Assembly: GCA_035942255.1 (NCBI GenBank)
Contig: DASZDG010000138.1
Coordinates: 4,200 to 68,199, forward strand
Length of the DNA stretch: 64,000 nucleotides
Direction: 5' to 3'
From: JALZEG01 sp035942255
GTDB lineage: Bacteria; Actinomycetota; CADDZG01; WHSQ01
In this document: positions 17,109 through 24,770 of the stretch, one piece after another
Layout of the letters: each line of letters opens with the position of its first letter
How positions within the stretch are numbered: the stretch's first letter is position 1
Notes under the pieces: generated by a model
Told to the model about the DNA's origin: nothing
The model's database searches: none
The model's input: only the letters and a program-made list of their open reading frames with translations
Program-made: the position numbers and the translations under genes

Positions 17109-18283
17109 GCTTCCGGTCCCAACAAAGACGCGAACGCGCCCGCGTACGCAAGAGCGCCCTTCTCGAGCTCCGCGAGGTCGATCGACTCGCGCGCGGTGTG
17201 TGCGAGCGTGATGTCCCCCGGCCCCCACACGATCACGTCGCACCCCGTCTCGAACAGGAAGCGCGCGTCCGACGCGCCGCGGAAGCCGATGACGTCCACG
17301 TCCGCGCCGGTCACGCGGCGCGTCGCGTCGACGGCCGCGGACACGACGGGCGCGTCGGCCGCCACCTCGAAAGGCTCGGCGAAGAACGCCAGCTCGATGG
17401 TCGCGTCGAGATCGGGGAACCGGTCGCGTGCGCGGTCGATCGCCTCCTCGATGCCGGCGATCACCGACTCCCTGGTCTCACCCGGGACCGTGCGGCGGTC
17501 GACCTCCGCGATGCAGGCAGCCGGGATGATGTTGACCTTCTCGCCGCCGCGGATCGTCCCGACGCTGATCGTCGGGCCGCCGAGCAGCGGATGCGTCACG
17601 TCCGGCAGCGTGTCCTCGAGGTGCAGCACGACCTCGGCCATGTGCTTGACCGCGTTGATGCCGCGCTCGGGGGCCGAACCGTGCCCGGCCAGTCCCTTCG
17701 TGGTGAGGCGGAACCAGCTAGCGCCGCGCTGCGCCCTCACGATTCGGAGCGACGTCGGCTCGCCGACGATCGCGACGTCCGGGTCGAGGACCTTCTGCTC
17801 GACGAGGTAGCCCGCGCCCTTGAAGCCCATCGTCTCCTCGTCGGCGACGAGCGCGAGCTCGAGCGTCCCGTGGGGCTCCCATCCCGCCCCCTTCAGGATC
17901 GCGACCGCCTCGAGCGCGGCCGCGCACGGCCCCTTCGCGTCCGAGGAGCCGCGGCCGTGCATGCGCCCGTCCTCGATCGCGCCGGAGTACGGGTCGCGGC
18001 TCCACAGCCCGGGGTCACCGGCCGGGACGACGTCGATGTGCGAGCAGTAGCAGAGGGTCGGCCCCGGGGAGCCGCGCCAGCGTGCGACGACGCTGGGCCG
18101 CCCGGGTTCGACCTCGTGCTCCTCTACTTCGAGCCCGAGGTCCTTGCACAGCGCGGAGGTCACCGACGCGGCGGCGGCCTCCTCGCCCGGTGGGTTCTCC
18201 GACGGCGTCCGCACGAGCTGGCCGAGACGGTCGACGAGCCGGTCCCGGTCGAGAGAGCTCGCGAAATCCGCGCTCAGCAGCAT
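17105..18283 (-). CDS. M20 family metallopeptidase (ArgE/DapE/carboxypeptidase-like)
   Basis: 392 residues, the usual family length. Zinc-ligand motifs are in order: LCYCSHIDVVPAG, GRGSSDAKGPCAAALEA, ALVADEETMGFKGAG, AIVGEPTSL and, near the end, TLAHTARESIDL. A lid domain sits in the middle. These enzymes hydrolyse N-acyl amino acids or succinyl-diaminopimelate; the DapE, ArgE and dipeptidase members are hard to separate by motif. It is translated just before trpD (4-base overlap). ATG 18283 has AGGA nearby. Divergent to the small membrane protein gene by 23 bases. Confidence 0.85.
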   Translation of the reverse strand: MLLSADFASSLDRDRLVDRLGQLVRTPSENPPGEEAAAASVTSALCKDLGLEVEEHEVEPGRPSVVARWRGSPGPTLCYCSHIDVVPAGDPGLWSRDPYSGAIEDGRMHGRGSSDAKGPCAAALEAVAILKGAGWEPHGTLELALVADEETMGFKGAGYLVEQKVLDPDVAIVGEPTSLRIVRAQRGASWFRLTTKGLAGHGSAPERGINAVKHMAEVVLHLEDTLPDVTHPLLGGPTISVGTIRGGEKVNIIPAACIAEVDRRTVPGETRESVIAGIEEAIDRARDRFPDLDATIELAFFAEPFEVAADAPVVSAAVDATRRVTGADVDVIGFRGASDARFLFETGCDVIVWGPGDITLAHTARESIDLAELEKGALAYAGAFASLLGPEA

Positions 18284-18306
18284 GGATTCCTGCCAGACTG
18301 TGGGCG

Positions 18307-18525
18307 ATGAACAGCTACCAGGTCTTCCTCGGCGCGGTCCTCGTCACGTGGCCGTTGATCATCTTCGGCCTGCTCTTCCTCATGAGCAGGATGGAGCACT
18401 ACGTCAACCGGTCCGACGCCGAGACGCCCGAGGAGGCCGGGCTCGAGCCGGTCGAGGGGCACGCGCCCGAGCGCGAGGTCCAGATCCGCTTCGGCGACCA
18501 GATCGTCGGCGAGACCACCAAGTAG
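18307..18525 (+). CDS. Small single-helix membrane protein
   Basis: 72 residues: one hydrophobic segment (about residues 6-26, VFLGAVLVTWPLIIFGLLFL), then a charged cytoplasmic-like tail with a Pro-Glu-rich stretch ending in GDQIVGETTK. It begins only 23 bases from the divergent M20 peptidase gene. CAGACT lies 8 bases before the ATG as a weak -10 candidate, and no good Shine-Dalgarno sequence is seen. No function is known. Confidence 0.65.
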   Translation: MNSYQVFLGAVLVTWPLIIFGLLFLMSRMEHYVNRSDAETPEEAGLEPVEGHAPEREVQIRFGDQIVGETTK

Positions 18526-18545
18526 CTGCACGGGCGCGCCGCGGC

Positions 18546-18926
18546 TCACGTGTGCGCGATGCATTCGACCTCTACCTCGGCCCCCTTCGGCAGCGCCGCC
18601 ACCGCGAACGTCGCGCGTGCGGGCGGGTCGTCCCCGAAGAACTCGCCGTAGGCGTCGTTGAACTCGGCGAAGTCGTTCATGTCCGTGAGGAAGGCTGTGA
18701 CCTTGACCGCGTTCGCGAGGCTCGTCCCGGCGGCTTCGAGGACGGCGGCAAGGTTCTCCATGCACCGCCGCGTCTGCTCGGCGATGGTCCCGCCCGTGAG
18801 CTCGCCGCTGGACGGGTCGAGCGGGATCTGGCCGGAGCAGAAGACGAGCCCGTTCGAGACGATCGCCTGCGAATAGGGACCGACCGCCGCGGGCGCGCTC
18901 GAAGTAGACACGACCTGTTTGCTCAT
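18546..18926 (-). CDS. ridA: RidA family reactive intermediate/imine deaminase
   Basis: 126 residues from the ATG at 18926, which has AGGAGG 7 bases upstream. The long frame reaching 20522 is antisense-like and rejected. Family words: APAAVGPYSQAIVSNGLVFCSGQ, CMENLAAVLEAAG, VKVTAFLTDMNDFAEFNDAY and RATFAVAALPKGAEVEVECI, with the conserved Arg of RATFAVAALP that binds substrate. RidA hydrolyses 2-aminoacrylate and related reactive imines. It is convergent with the small membrane protein gene. Confidence 0.94.
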   Translation of the reverse strand: MSKQVVSTSSAPAAVGPYSQAIVSNGLVFCSGQIPLDPSSGELTGGTIAEQTRRCMENLAAVLEAAGTSLANAVKVTAFLTDMNDFAEFNDAYGEFFGDDPPARATFAVAALPKGAEVEVECIAHT

Positions 18927-18997
18927 GCAGCCGCCTCCTGTGCTCGCTGTCGGGACGGTAAGCCTTTCACGCCGCGCGAGAAGCACGGACGCGATGC

Positions 18998-20212
18998 CTA
19001 GCTCGCGGCCCAGTCGTACTGCGTCGGCGCGCCCACCGTGTACGCCGTCGGCGCGGGCGCACCGTTCGGCGGGATGAACCACAGACGCCCGCGGCCCGCC
19101 GCTCCGAACCTCACGAACAGGACTCCCTGCGACGTCCACGTCGGGTTCGCGGTCCGGCCGGGCACCAGCTCGCGGACGAGCGTCCCGTCGGGCTGCAGGA
19201 GCACGAGCGGCCCGCGCTCCCCCGAGCGCGTCAGCGCGGAAGCGACGACGAAGCCGCCGTCGGGCGAGCACGAGGCCGCGGAGAACCCTGCGTATGCCGC
19301 GGGCGTGCCGGGCAGGACGGCGCGCTCGATCCTCCCGTCGCGGGACACGAGCTCTGCGAGCGGCGCGTCGCTCTCGGTCGCGAGCGCGGTGAGCAGCACG
19401 CGGCCCCCGCACCGGTTGAGCGTCGTGCTCGCGAACGCGCCCTTGACGACACGCGCGCGGCCGCGTCCGTCCGCGTACCGGAGCTTCCCGGAGCCCGGCG
19501 ACTTCGAGAACAGCACGCTGCGGTTCGAGAACCACCCGAACAACGAGGCGCGGCTCTCGGTGACGCGACGGACCGTGCCCTCGTCGAGCTCCGCGATCCA
19601 CAGCGAGGGCTCGTCCTTCAGGACGAGGGCCAGCCGGCGGCCGTTGGGCGAGAGGTCGAAGTCCGCGACGGACGCGTTCAGCAGGACCCTCCCGAGCTTC
19701 TTGGTCCCGGCGACGCCGACCGTCAGGTTGCCGCCGTCGGTCATGGCGACGACGCAGTCGGCGGCCGGCGACCACTGCCACTCGCCCGGACGATGGAACA
19801 CCTTCTCGACCGGCGCGCCGGTGGGGTCCAGAAGCTGGCCCCCGCGGTCGACGAGGAACCGTCCCGAAGGGCTCCACGACACGTCGCCGTCGACGTCGGA
19901 GCGGGCGATGGGCCCGCGTCCGGGGAGCCCGATCGACACGGTCGACCCGCGACGCGCGGCGACCAGTCCGGTAGTGGCGGGCGGGACCTCCTGGAGACAC
20001 CGTCCGGGATAGCCGATGAGGGTCAGGCTCCTCGGCGAGTCGTCGGGCTCGTCGTCGCCGCCGTCGGGCGTCTCCGGCGGCTCGGAGGGCTCGGCCGCGG
20101 TCTTCGTCTTCCCCTTCTCGGGCTCGTCGTCCGCCCCGAGGACCGGCTGGACCAGCACGATGCCCAGCGCGGTGAGGAAGATCAGCGCCGCAATGGTCTT
20201 TACGGCCTTCAC
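18998..20212 (-). CDS. Secreted or anchored beta-propeller (TolB/WD40-like) protein
   Basis: 404 residues. The N-terminal signal-like helix (VKTIAALIFLTALGIVLVQ) is followed by a Glu/Pro-rich linker of about 35 residues, then a region of repeated beta words such as DVSWSPSGRFLVDRGG, EWQWSPAADCVVAM and DFDLSPNGRRLALVLKDE, as in TolB or WD40 propellers. No catalytic motif is visible. It may be a lipoprotein-free membrane-tethered propeller, as no lipobox is seen. Single gene; no partner is indicated. Function is unknown. Confidence 0.85.
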   Translation of the reverse strand: MKAVKTIAALIFLTALGIVLVQPVLGADDEPEKGKTKTAAEPSEPPETPDGGDDEPDDSPRSLTLIGYPGRCLQEVPPATTGLVAARRGSTVSIGLPGRGPIARSDVDGDVSWSPSGRFLVDRGGQLLDPTGAPVEKVFHRPGEWQWSPAADCVVAMTDGGNLTVGVAGTKKLGRVLLNASVADFDLSPNGRRLALVLKDEPSLWIAELDEGTVRRVTESRASLFGWFSNRSVLFSKSPGSGKLRYADGRGRARVVKGAFASTTLNRCGGRVLLTALATESDAPLAELVSRDGRIERAVLPGTPAAYAGFSAASCSPDGGFVVASALTRSGERGPLVLLQPDGTLVRELVPGRTANPTWTSQGVLFVRFGAAGRGRLWFIPPNGAPAPTAYTVGAPTQYDWAAS

Positions 20213-20312
20213 CCTCGAACCCCCCTCGAAGTCGCCGCCACCGGTCTCGGCAGACGCTATCCCGACTCGACGGCCGCCGGAAGAGGTTCGGTGCGCGCGG
20301 TAGTGGGATGGA

Positions 20313-20343
20313 GAGGCCCCCGCCGGATCCCGGCGGGGGCCTC
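20313..20343 (-). terminator. Terminator of rnpB
   Basis: GAGGCCCCCGCCGG and its complement form a perfect 14-base-pair stem with a 3-base loop, 7 bases beyond the 3' end of the RNase P RNA on the reverse strand. No T-run follows. Confidence 0.75.
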
Positions 20344-20350
20344 ACAAACA

Positions 20351-20719
20351 GGAGCCGGCCTGTAAGCCGGATTCTGTGCCTCCCCGCAAGCGGGTCGGCG
20401 GTGGCCATCCATCTGGGACGAGCGTTCCCGCTCGCCTCTAGCGGCCTACCCGGGGGCAATGCGGACGGGCAGCCCGTGCCCCCTGCTTGGCCTTGCTCCG
20501 GACGGGGTTTACCTAGCCGCACCGGTCACCCGGCACGCTGGTGAGCTCTTACCTCACCGTTTCACCCTTACCTCCGGCGCCGTCTCCGGCGCAGGTGGCG
20601 GTCTGCTCTCTGTTGCACTTTCCGCGGGTCGCCCCGCCTGGGATTTCCCCAGCGTCCTGCCCTGTGGAGTCCGGACTTTCCTCGACCCGTCGCCGGGCCG
20701 CGGCCACCCGGCCGGCTCC
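20351..20719 (-). ncRNA. rnpB: RNase P RNA, bacterial type A
   Basis: About 369 bases on the reverse strand. The RNA begins GGAGCCGGCC, which pairs with GGCCGGCTCC at its end (helix P1). Universal words are present in order: GAGGAAAGTCCGGACTCC, ACAGGGCA, GAAAGTGCAACAGAGAGC, GAAACGGTGAGGTAAGAG, AAGGCCAAGCAG, AGATGGATGGCC and ACAGAATCCGGCTTACAG. It is the catalytic RNA that cuts the 5' leader from tRNA precursors. Its first 166 bases also carry the end of the ecfS reading frame on the same strand. End points are estimated from P1. Confidence 0.95.
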
Positions 20720-21528
20720 TGCTCACCAGTATGCGGGTTCGCGGCGCGGACCTCCACCCTCAGGCGTCGCGCCGCGCGGTCCAGCGTCGCGAGCAACGGA
20801 CGGCCGAGCACGAGCACGAGCGCGGTGTTCCCTACCGCCCGGGCGGTGTCCCACGCGAACGAGGTCTGGAGATAGAAGGTGAGGTAGCGGCGGAGGTTCG
20901 CGGCCCCCCCGAGCTGCGGCGCCCATCCCGCGTCGAGCCCGCGGCTGCCGAACGGCCAGAACCACAGGTTCATCACCGCGCCGAACGCGTAGCCGACAAC
21001 GAAGCCGTACGCCGCCAGCAGAGCGATCCGCACCTTCCAGCTCACGTCGCGCGGGACGAGCCCCGCGCCCATCCCGACCCAGCCGACCGCGATCATCTGG
21101 AACGGGAGCCACGGGCCGACTCCGCCCACGAACATCCCCGACGCGAACGTCCCGACCGCGCCGAGCACGAAGCCGAACGAGGGGCCGAACGACGCGCCCG
21201 CGACGAGGACGACGATGAACATCGCCGACGCTCCGGCCACGTACCCGGGGAGCCGCAGCGCCACCATCGCCGCCGCGAGGATCCCGAGCAACGCGACGGC
21301 CTTAGGCCCCATCCCACCGCGGCCGAGCTGCACGAACAGCAACGAGCAGAGGCACACGAGGAGCCCGGCCATGATCCACGGCGCGTCGATCCCGTGCGCC
21401 GCGTCGCCGCCCACCGCGCCGGGGAGCACGAACGGCCACGCGAACGCGGCGGCGCCGACGACGTTCGCCGCGAGCAGCAGGGGCCGGGCCGCGCGCCGCG
21501 TGAGAATCGGCGGGAGCGCCGTGCTCAC
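20554..21528 (-). CDS. ecfS: ECF transporter S component (substrate-specific), probable cobalamin
   Basis: 324 residues from the GTG at 21528, overlapping the ATPase stop as GTGA. Six or seven hydrophobic segments cover about residues 10-240 (for example LLLAANVVGAAAFAWPFVLP, GASFGPSFGFVLGAVGTFAS, SWKVRIALLAAYGFVVGYAF). The Arg-rich tail after about 265 is not membrane-like and is coded by the beginning of rnpB, because no stop occurs before the TGA within the rnpB word ACGGTGAGG. The family captures a vitamin for the ATPase/T module. The riboswitch upstream and neighbours point to cobalamin. A homology search of the first 265 residues would confirm the S-component fold. Confidence 0.82.
   Translation of the reverse strand: MSTALPPILTRRAARPLLLAANVVGAAAFAWPFVLPGAVGGDAAHGIDAPWIMAGLLVCLCSLLFVQLGRGGMGPKAVALLGILAAAMVALRLPGYVAGASAMFIVVLVAGASFGPSFGFVLGAVGTFASGMFVGGVGPWLPFQMIAVGWVGMGAGLVPRDVSWKVRIALLAAYGFVVGYAFGAVMNLWFWPFGSRGLDAGWAPQLGGAANLRRYLTFYLQTSFAWDTARAVGNTALVLVLGRPLLATLDRAARRLRVEVRAANPHTGEQEPAGWPRPGDGSRKVRTPQGRTLGKSQAGRPAESATESRPPPAPETAPEVRVKR
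20728..20733 (-). promoter_or_regulatory. Candidate -10 box of rnpB inside ecfS
   Basis: CATACT on the reverse strand is 7-8 bases before the predicted RNA start at about 20720. No clear -35 is seen. If real, rnpB has its own promoter within the coding sequence of the upstream gene rather than depending on the B12-controlled operon. Confidence 0.3.
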
Positions 21529-23120
21529 GGGCGCGCCGGCTCCGCGAGAGCCGCCGCGACGTCGCCCGGCGTCAGCCACTCGGGGCCGAACACCCGCGCC
21601 GTCTGCGGCGCGAAGACCGGCGAGTCGCCGAGCACCTCGGATGGCGAGCCGGCCGCGACCACGTCACCGGCGGCGAGCATCACGACCCGGTCCGCGACGT
21701 CCGCGGCGAGCTCGACGTCGTGGGTCGCGAACATCGTGGCGAAGCCCCCGCGCGCGCGGCGCCGCAGGTAGTCCGCGAGCAGCGCCTTGCTCTCGACGTC
21801 GAGGCCGCGCGTCGGCTCGTCGAGCAGCAGCACCGGCGCACCGGTCGCGATCACCGCCGCGGTCGCCACCAACAGCCGCTGCCCCGCCGAGAGGTCGCGC
21901 GGGTGCCGTGTCGCCAGCGACTCGATCCCGACCTCGCGCAGCACCTCGCCCGGGGAGACGGCCGCTCCCGACGCGCGCAGCGTCGCCTCCACCTCTCCCG
22001 CGACGGTCTCGCAGAAGAGGACGGTGTCGGGTGCCTGCGGGCAGAGGGCGACGTCGGTTCCGGGTCTGGGGGCCGCGCCGGTCGCGCCCACGGTCACGAC
22101 GCCGGAGTCCGGCTCGTGCAGCCCCGCGAGGCATCGAAGCAGCGTCGTCTTCCCGGCCCCATTCCGGCCGGTGAGCGCCACGGTCTCGCCAAGGCCGACC
22201 TCGACGGAGACGCCGTTGAGAACGGCTCTCCCCCCGTACGACGCGCACACGTCGAGGGCCGTAACGCCGGACGGCGCGCGGTCCACGCGCTCAGGCGGCC
22301 GTGGCGGTGGCAACGTCACGTCGCGGGCGAGCCGGCGCGCGTCCCTCACCGTCAACGGGCGCGGCTCCCACCCGAACACCTCTCCGAGCCGCGCCACCGG
22401 CGGACCGGTCCCGGCCGCGGCCATGACGGGAGCGGGTTCTCCGTAGACGACACGGCCCCCGCCGAGGCACCCGATCGCCGCGTCGACGAATCCGGCGACG
22501 CGCTCGAGCCGGTGCTCCGCGACGAGGACGGTCAGGCCCAGGTCGTGGACCAGCCTCTGCAGCGCGGCGAGCACGTCCTCGGCCCCCTGCGGGTCGAGCT
22601 GGCTGGTCGGCTCGTCGAGCAACAGCACGCGCGGCCGAGCGGTGAGCGCGCCGGCGATCGCGACGCGCTGACGCTCGCCGCCCGACAACGAGCGGACGCT
22701 GCGATCGCGCAGCGGCGCGAGGTCGAGCAGGTCCAGCACCTCCTCCACGCGGCGGCGCATGACCGGCGGACCGATCCCGAGGTTCTCCATCGCGTACGCG
22801 AGCTCGTCCTCGACGCGGTCGAGGACGAACGCGCTGCCGGGGTCCTGCGGGACGAACGCCGCGGTCCCGGCGATCTCGCGCGGCGGGTGGCGCAGCGTGT
22901 CGACGCCTCCGGTGACGACGGTCCCCGAGAACGTCCCTCCGCTGAAGTGCGGGACGAGCCCGTTGCACGCGCGCAGCAGCGTCGACTTGCCCGACCCGGT
23001 AGCGCCGGTCACGAGCACGAACGTCCCCTCCGGGACGCGCAGCGAGACGTCCTCGAGCACGTCGTGCGTCCCGTGGGGGAACGAGAACGTGACTGCGTCG
23101 AACACGACGACGTCGCTCAC
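21525..23120 (-). CDS. ecfA: ECF transporter ATPase, two ATP-binding domains in one chain
   Basis: 531 residues from the GTG at 23120 (GTGA overlap with the T-component gene). Domain one: Walker A GATGSGKST (residues 39-47), LSGGERQRVAIAG signature, LLLDEPTSQLD Walker B. Domain two (from about residue 285): GRNGAGKTT, a changed signature LSAGQRLLVAT, and LLLDEPTRGLD. Fused EcfA1/A2-type ATPases couple ATP hydrolysis to vitamin import through the T protein. The signature of domain two lacks the second Gly, so that site may differ. Co-transcribed with T and S genes under the cobalamin riboswitch. Confidence 0.95.
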   Translation of the reverse strand: MSDVVVFDAVTFSFPHGTHDVLEDVSLRVPEGTFVLVTGATGSGKSTLLRACNGLVPHFSGGTFSGTVVTGGVDTLRHPPREIAGTAAFVPQDPGSAFVLDRVEDELAYAMENLGIGPPVMRRRVEEVLDLLDLAPLRDRSVRSLSGGERQRVAIAGALTARPRVLLLDEPTSQLDPQGAEDVLAALQRLVHDLGLTVLVAEHRLERVAGFVDAAIGCLGGGRVVYGEPAPVMAAAGTGPPVARLGEVFGWEPRPLTVRDARRLARDVTLPPPRPPERVDRAPSGVTALDVCASYGGRAVLNGVSVEVGLGETVALTGRNGAGKTTLLRCLAGLHEPDSGVVTVGATGAAPRPGTDVALCPQAPDTVLFCETVAGEVEATLRASGAAVSPGEVLREVGIESLATRHPRDLSAGQRLLVATAAVIATGAPVLLLDEPTRGLDVESKALLADYLRRRARGGFATMFATHDVELAADVADRVVMLAAGDVVAAGSPSEVLGDSPVFAPQTARVFGPEWLTPGDVAAALAEPARP

Positions 23121-23914
23121 GCGACCCGCCTCTCGACCGGGTCGGCCGGGAGCCACGCGACGGCCGCGAAGCTGAATGCCGCCAGCATCGGGATGGCCTC
23201 GGCCCCCGGCCACCGCAACGGGTACGTCGACACCGACAGGGCGCCGTCCCCGCGCACCGCCAGAGCGACGACGACGGCGGCAGCGGTCACGGCGACCGCG
23301 ACCGTCGCGGCGGCGGCGCGCCCGAAGCGATCGGGACGGTAGCGCGTGCGGCGTCCGCGGCCGTGCCCGCGCGCGTCCATCGACTCCGCCAGCGTCACCG
23401 CGTCCTCCATGCCCGTGGCTAGCACGGGGACCGCGAGCGCCGGCAGCGTCCGCCAGCTCTTGATCTCGATCCCGCGCAGCCGTTGTGACTCCCTCACCTT
23501 CGCCGCGGCCTCCATCGTGCGCGGGGCGATCGCCAGCGCGAGCGCCGCCGCAAGCGCGGGCTCGTGCCACCGCCGCGGCGCGAGCCTCAGCACGCGGAAC
23601 GGGTCGGTCACGGAGTTGAACGTCCCGAAGAGCACGAGCAGCACGCCGAGACGAAGCCCTTCGAGCGCGGCGTACGCGACCGCGCTCCAGGAGAGCGGGG
23701 GGCTGAACACCACGAGAGCCGTCCGGGCAATCACGGTGACGATGGCGAACAACGCGAACATCCGGAACGAGCGCGCGGCGGGGCCGTCCACCGCCTTGCG
23801 CGTGTGCACCGCCCACGCCGCTACGAACAGTGGCAGGAGATAGAACGGGTTCGTGGTCGCGATCGCGACGACGCCGGCGCCGAGCACCCACGCGAACCAC
23901 GCCCCGGGATGCAC
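23117..23914 (-). CDS. ecfT: ECF transporter T component (CbiQ-like)
   Basis: 265 residues from GTG 23914, one base after the stop of the secreted protein gene. Several membrane segments (for example PLFVAAWAVHTRK at the start, FALFAIVTVIARTALVVF, AIPMLAAFSFAAVAWL near the end). Typical T-protein words are present: VTDPFRVLRLAP, IAPRTMEAAAKVRESQRLRG and TLAESMDARGHGRGRRTRY; the Ala-Arg-Gly type motif contacts the ATPases. It links the S protein to the ATPases. The stop overlaps the ATPase start (GTGA). Confidence 0.94.
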   Translation of the reverse strand: MHPGAWFAWVLGAGVVAIATTNPFYLLPLFVAAWAVHTRKAVDGPAARSFRMFALFAIVTVIARTALVVFSPPLSWSAVAYAALEGLRLGVLLVLFGTFNSVTDPFRVLRLAPRRWHEPALAAALALAIAPRTMEAAAKVRESQRLRGIEIKSWRTLPALAVPVLATGMEDAVTLAESMDARGHGRGRRTRYRPDRFGRAAAATVAVAVTAAAVVVALAVRGDGALSVSTYPLRWPGAEAIPMLAAFSFAAVAWLPADPVERRVA

Positions 23915-23915
23915 G

Positions 23916-24770
23916 TCAGCCCCGCGATCGCCGGCGCGTCCCGGCCCACACGGCAGCCGCGAGCCCGCCCGCCGCGGCGAGACCGAGCAGCCCCGTCACC
24001 GGTGGTCCCGCGTCGTCCTCGTCGTTCGCCGGCCGGGCTGAGAGCGTCGACGGTTCCGGGGTCGGCGCGAGCATCGTGCTGCCCGGCGCGGCAGAGGGCC
24101 GCTCCCGCTCGGGCCGGCCGCGGCCGGATCTCTTAGCGGGGCCGTCCCTCTGCGGCTCCCCCGAGGCTGCGTCCGGGGTCGGAGCCGGAGCCGCCACGGC
24201 CGGCGGAGCGGTCGCGGGTCCGGGCGCGGGTCGGTCGCGGCCCCCGGAACGCTCCGGCTTCGACGGCGGCGGCGGTGCCTCGACCGCGCAGACGTCTCCG
24301 AACTCCGTCGCGGGGGGCTGCTGGTGGTTCGACCCGTTGTCCCCGCTCCCCCACGACCATCCGTCGACGTCGCCGTCCTCTATCGACGCCGAGCCCGCGC
24401 CCGTGCCGGCCCACGTCCAGCCGCCGGAGCCGTTCCCGTGCCAGTAGCCCCAGAACTCCGGGTACTCGCCGAAGCAGTCGTCGCCCTCGGGGCCCACGCC
24501 CTCCAGACGGCACACCGCCTCGCCGCCGAACCCGAGCGAGTAGTCGAGGCCGTGCTGCTCCCCCGCGAGCTGCACGAGCTCGATCCCGGTCACCGAGTCG
24601 TCGGGGAGCGCGACGCAGTACGTCGTGACCGCGGCCCCCGTGTCGACGACCAGAGCGGCGCGCGCTCCCTCGCCCGCGCATGCCGTCGCCGGCGGTAAGG
24701 AGACCGCGCCGGCCGCGCCCGCGACGAGCGCGAGCGCGGCGAACGAACGGCGGGTCCTGCCTACTTGCAC
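23916..24770 (-). CDS. Surface protein with transcobalamin-beta/SCO2322-like domain
   Basis: 284 residues from GTG 24770, whose start overlaps the barrel-protein stop by 10 bases. A signal peptide (RTRRSFAALALVAGAAGAVS) is followed by a domain (about 40-150) with GIELVQLAGEQHGLDYSLG, AVCRLEGVGPEGDDCF, EYPEFWGYWHGNGSGGWTWA and ASIEDGDVDGWSWG. This order of short motifs is that of the transcobalamin C-terminal (DUF4430) fold and, in detail, of SCO2322-family proteins next to ECF genes in Streptomyces, recalled from memory. A Pro-rich stalk of about 90 residues leads to PPVTG, a hydrophobic helix and RRRSRG, like a weak sortase-type or membrane anchor. Expected role: part of a cobalamin capture system. 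Confidence 0.78.
   Translation of the reverse strand: MQVGRTRRSFAALALVAGAAGAVSLPPATACAGEGARAALVVDTGAAVTTYCVALPDDSVTGIELVQLAGEQHGLDYSLGFGGEAVCRLEGVGPEGDDCFGEYPEFWGYWHGNGSGGWTWAGTGAGSASIEDGDVDGWSWGSGDNGSNHQQPPATEFGDVCAVEAPPPPSKPERSGGRDRPAPGPATAPPAVAAPAPTPDAASGEPQRDGPAKRSGRGRPERERPSAAPGSTMLAPTPEPSTLSARPANDEDDAGPPVTGLLGLAAAGGLAAAVWAGTRRRSRG

Noticed and set aside
20340..20740. Short frames on the plus strand across the rnpB region
   Set aside because: The region is RNase P RNA on the reverse strand; the frames show no protein-like composition.
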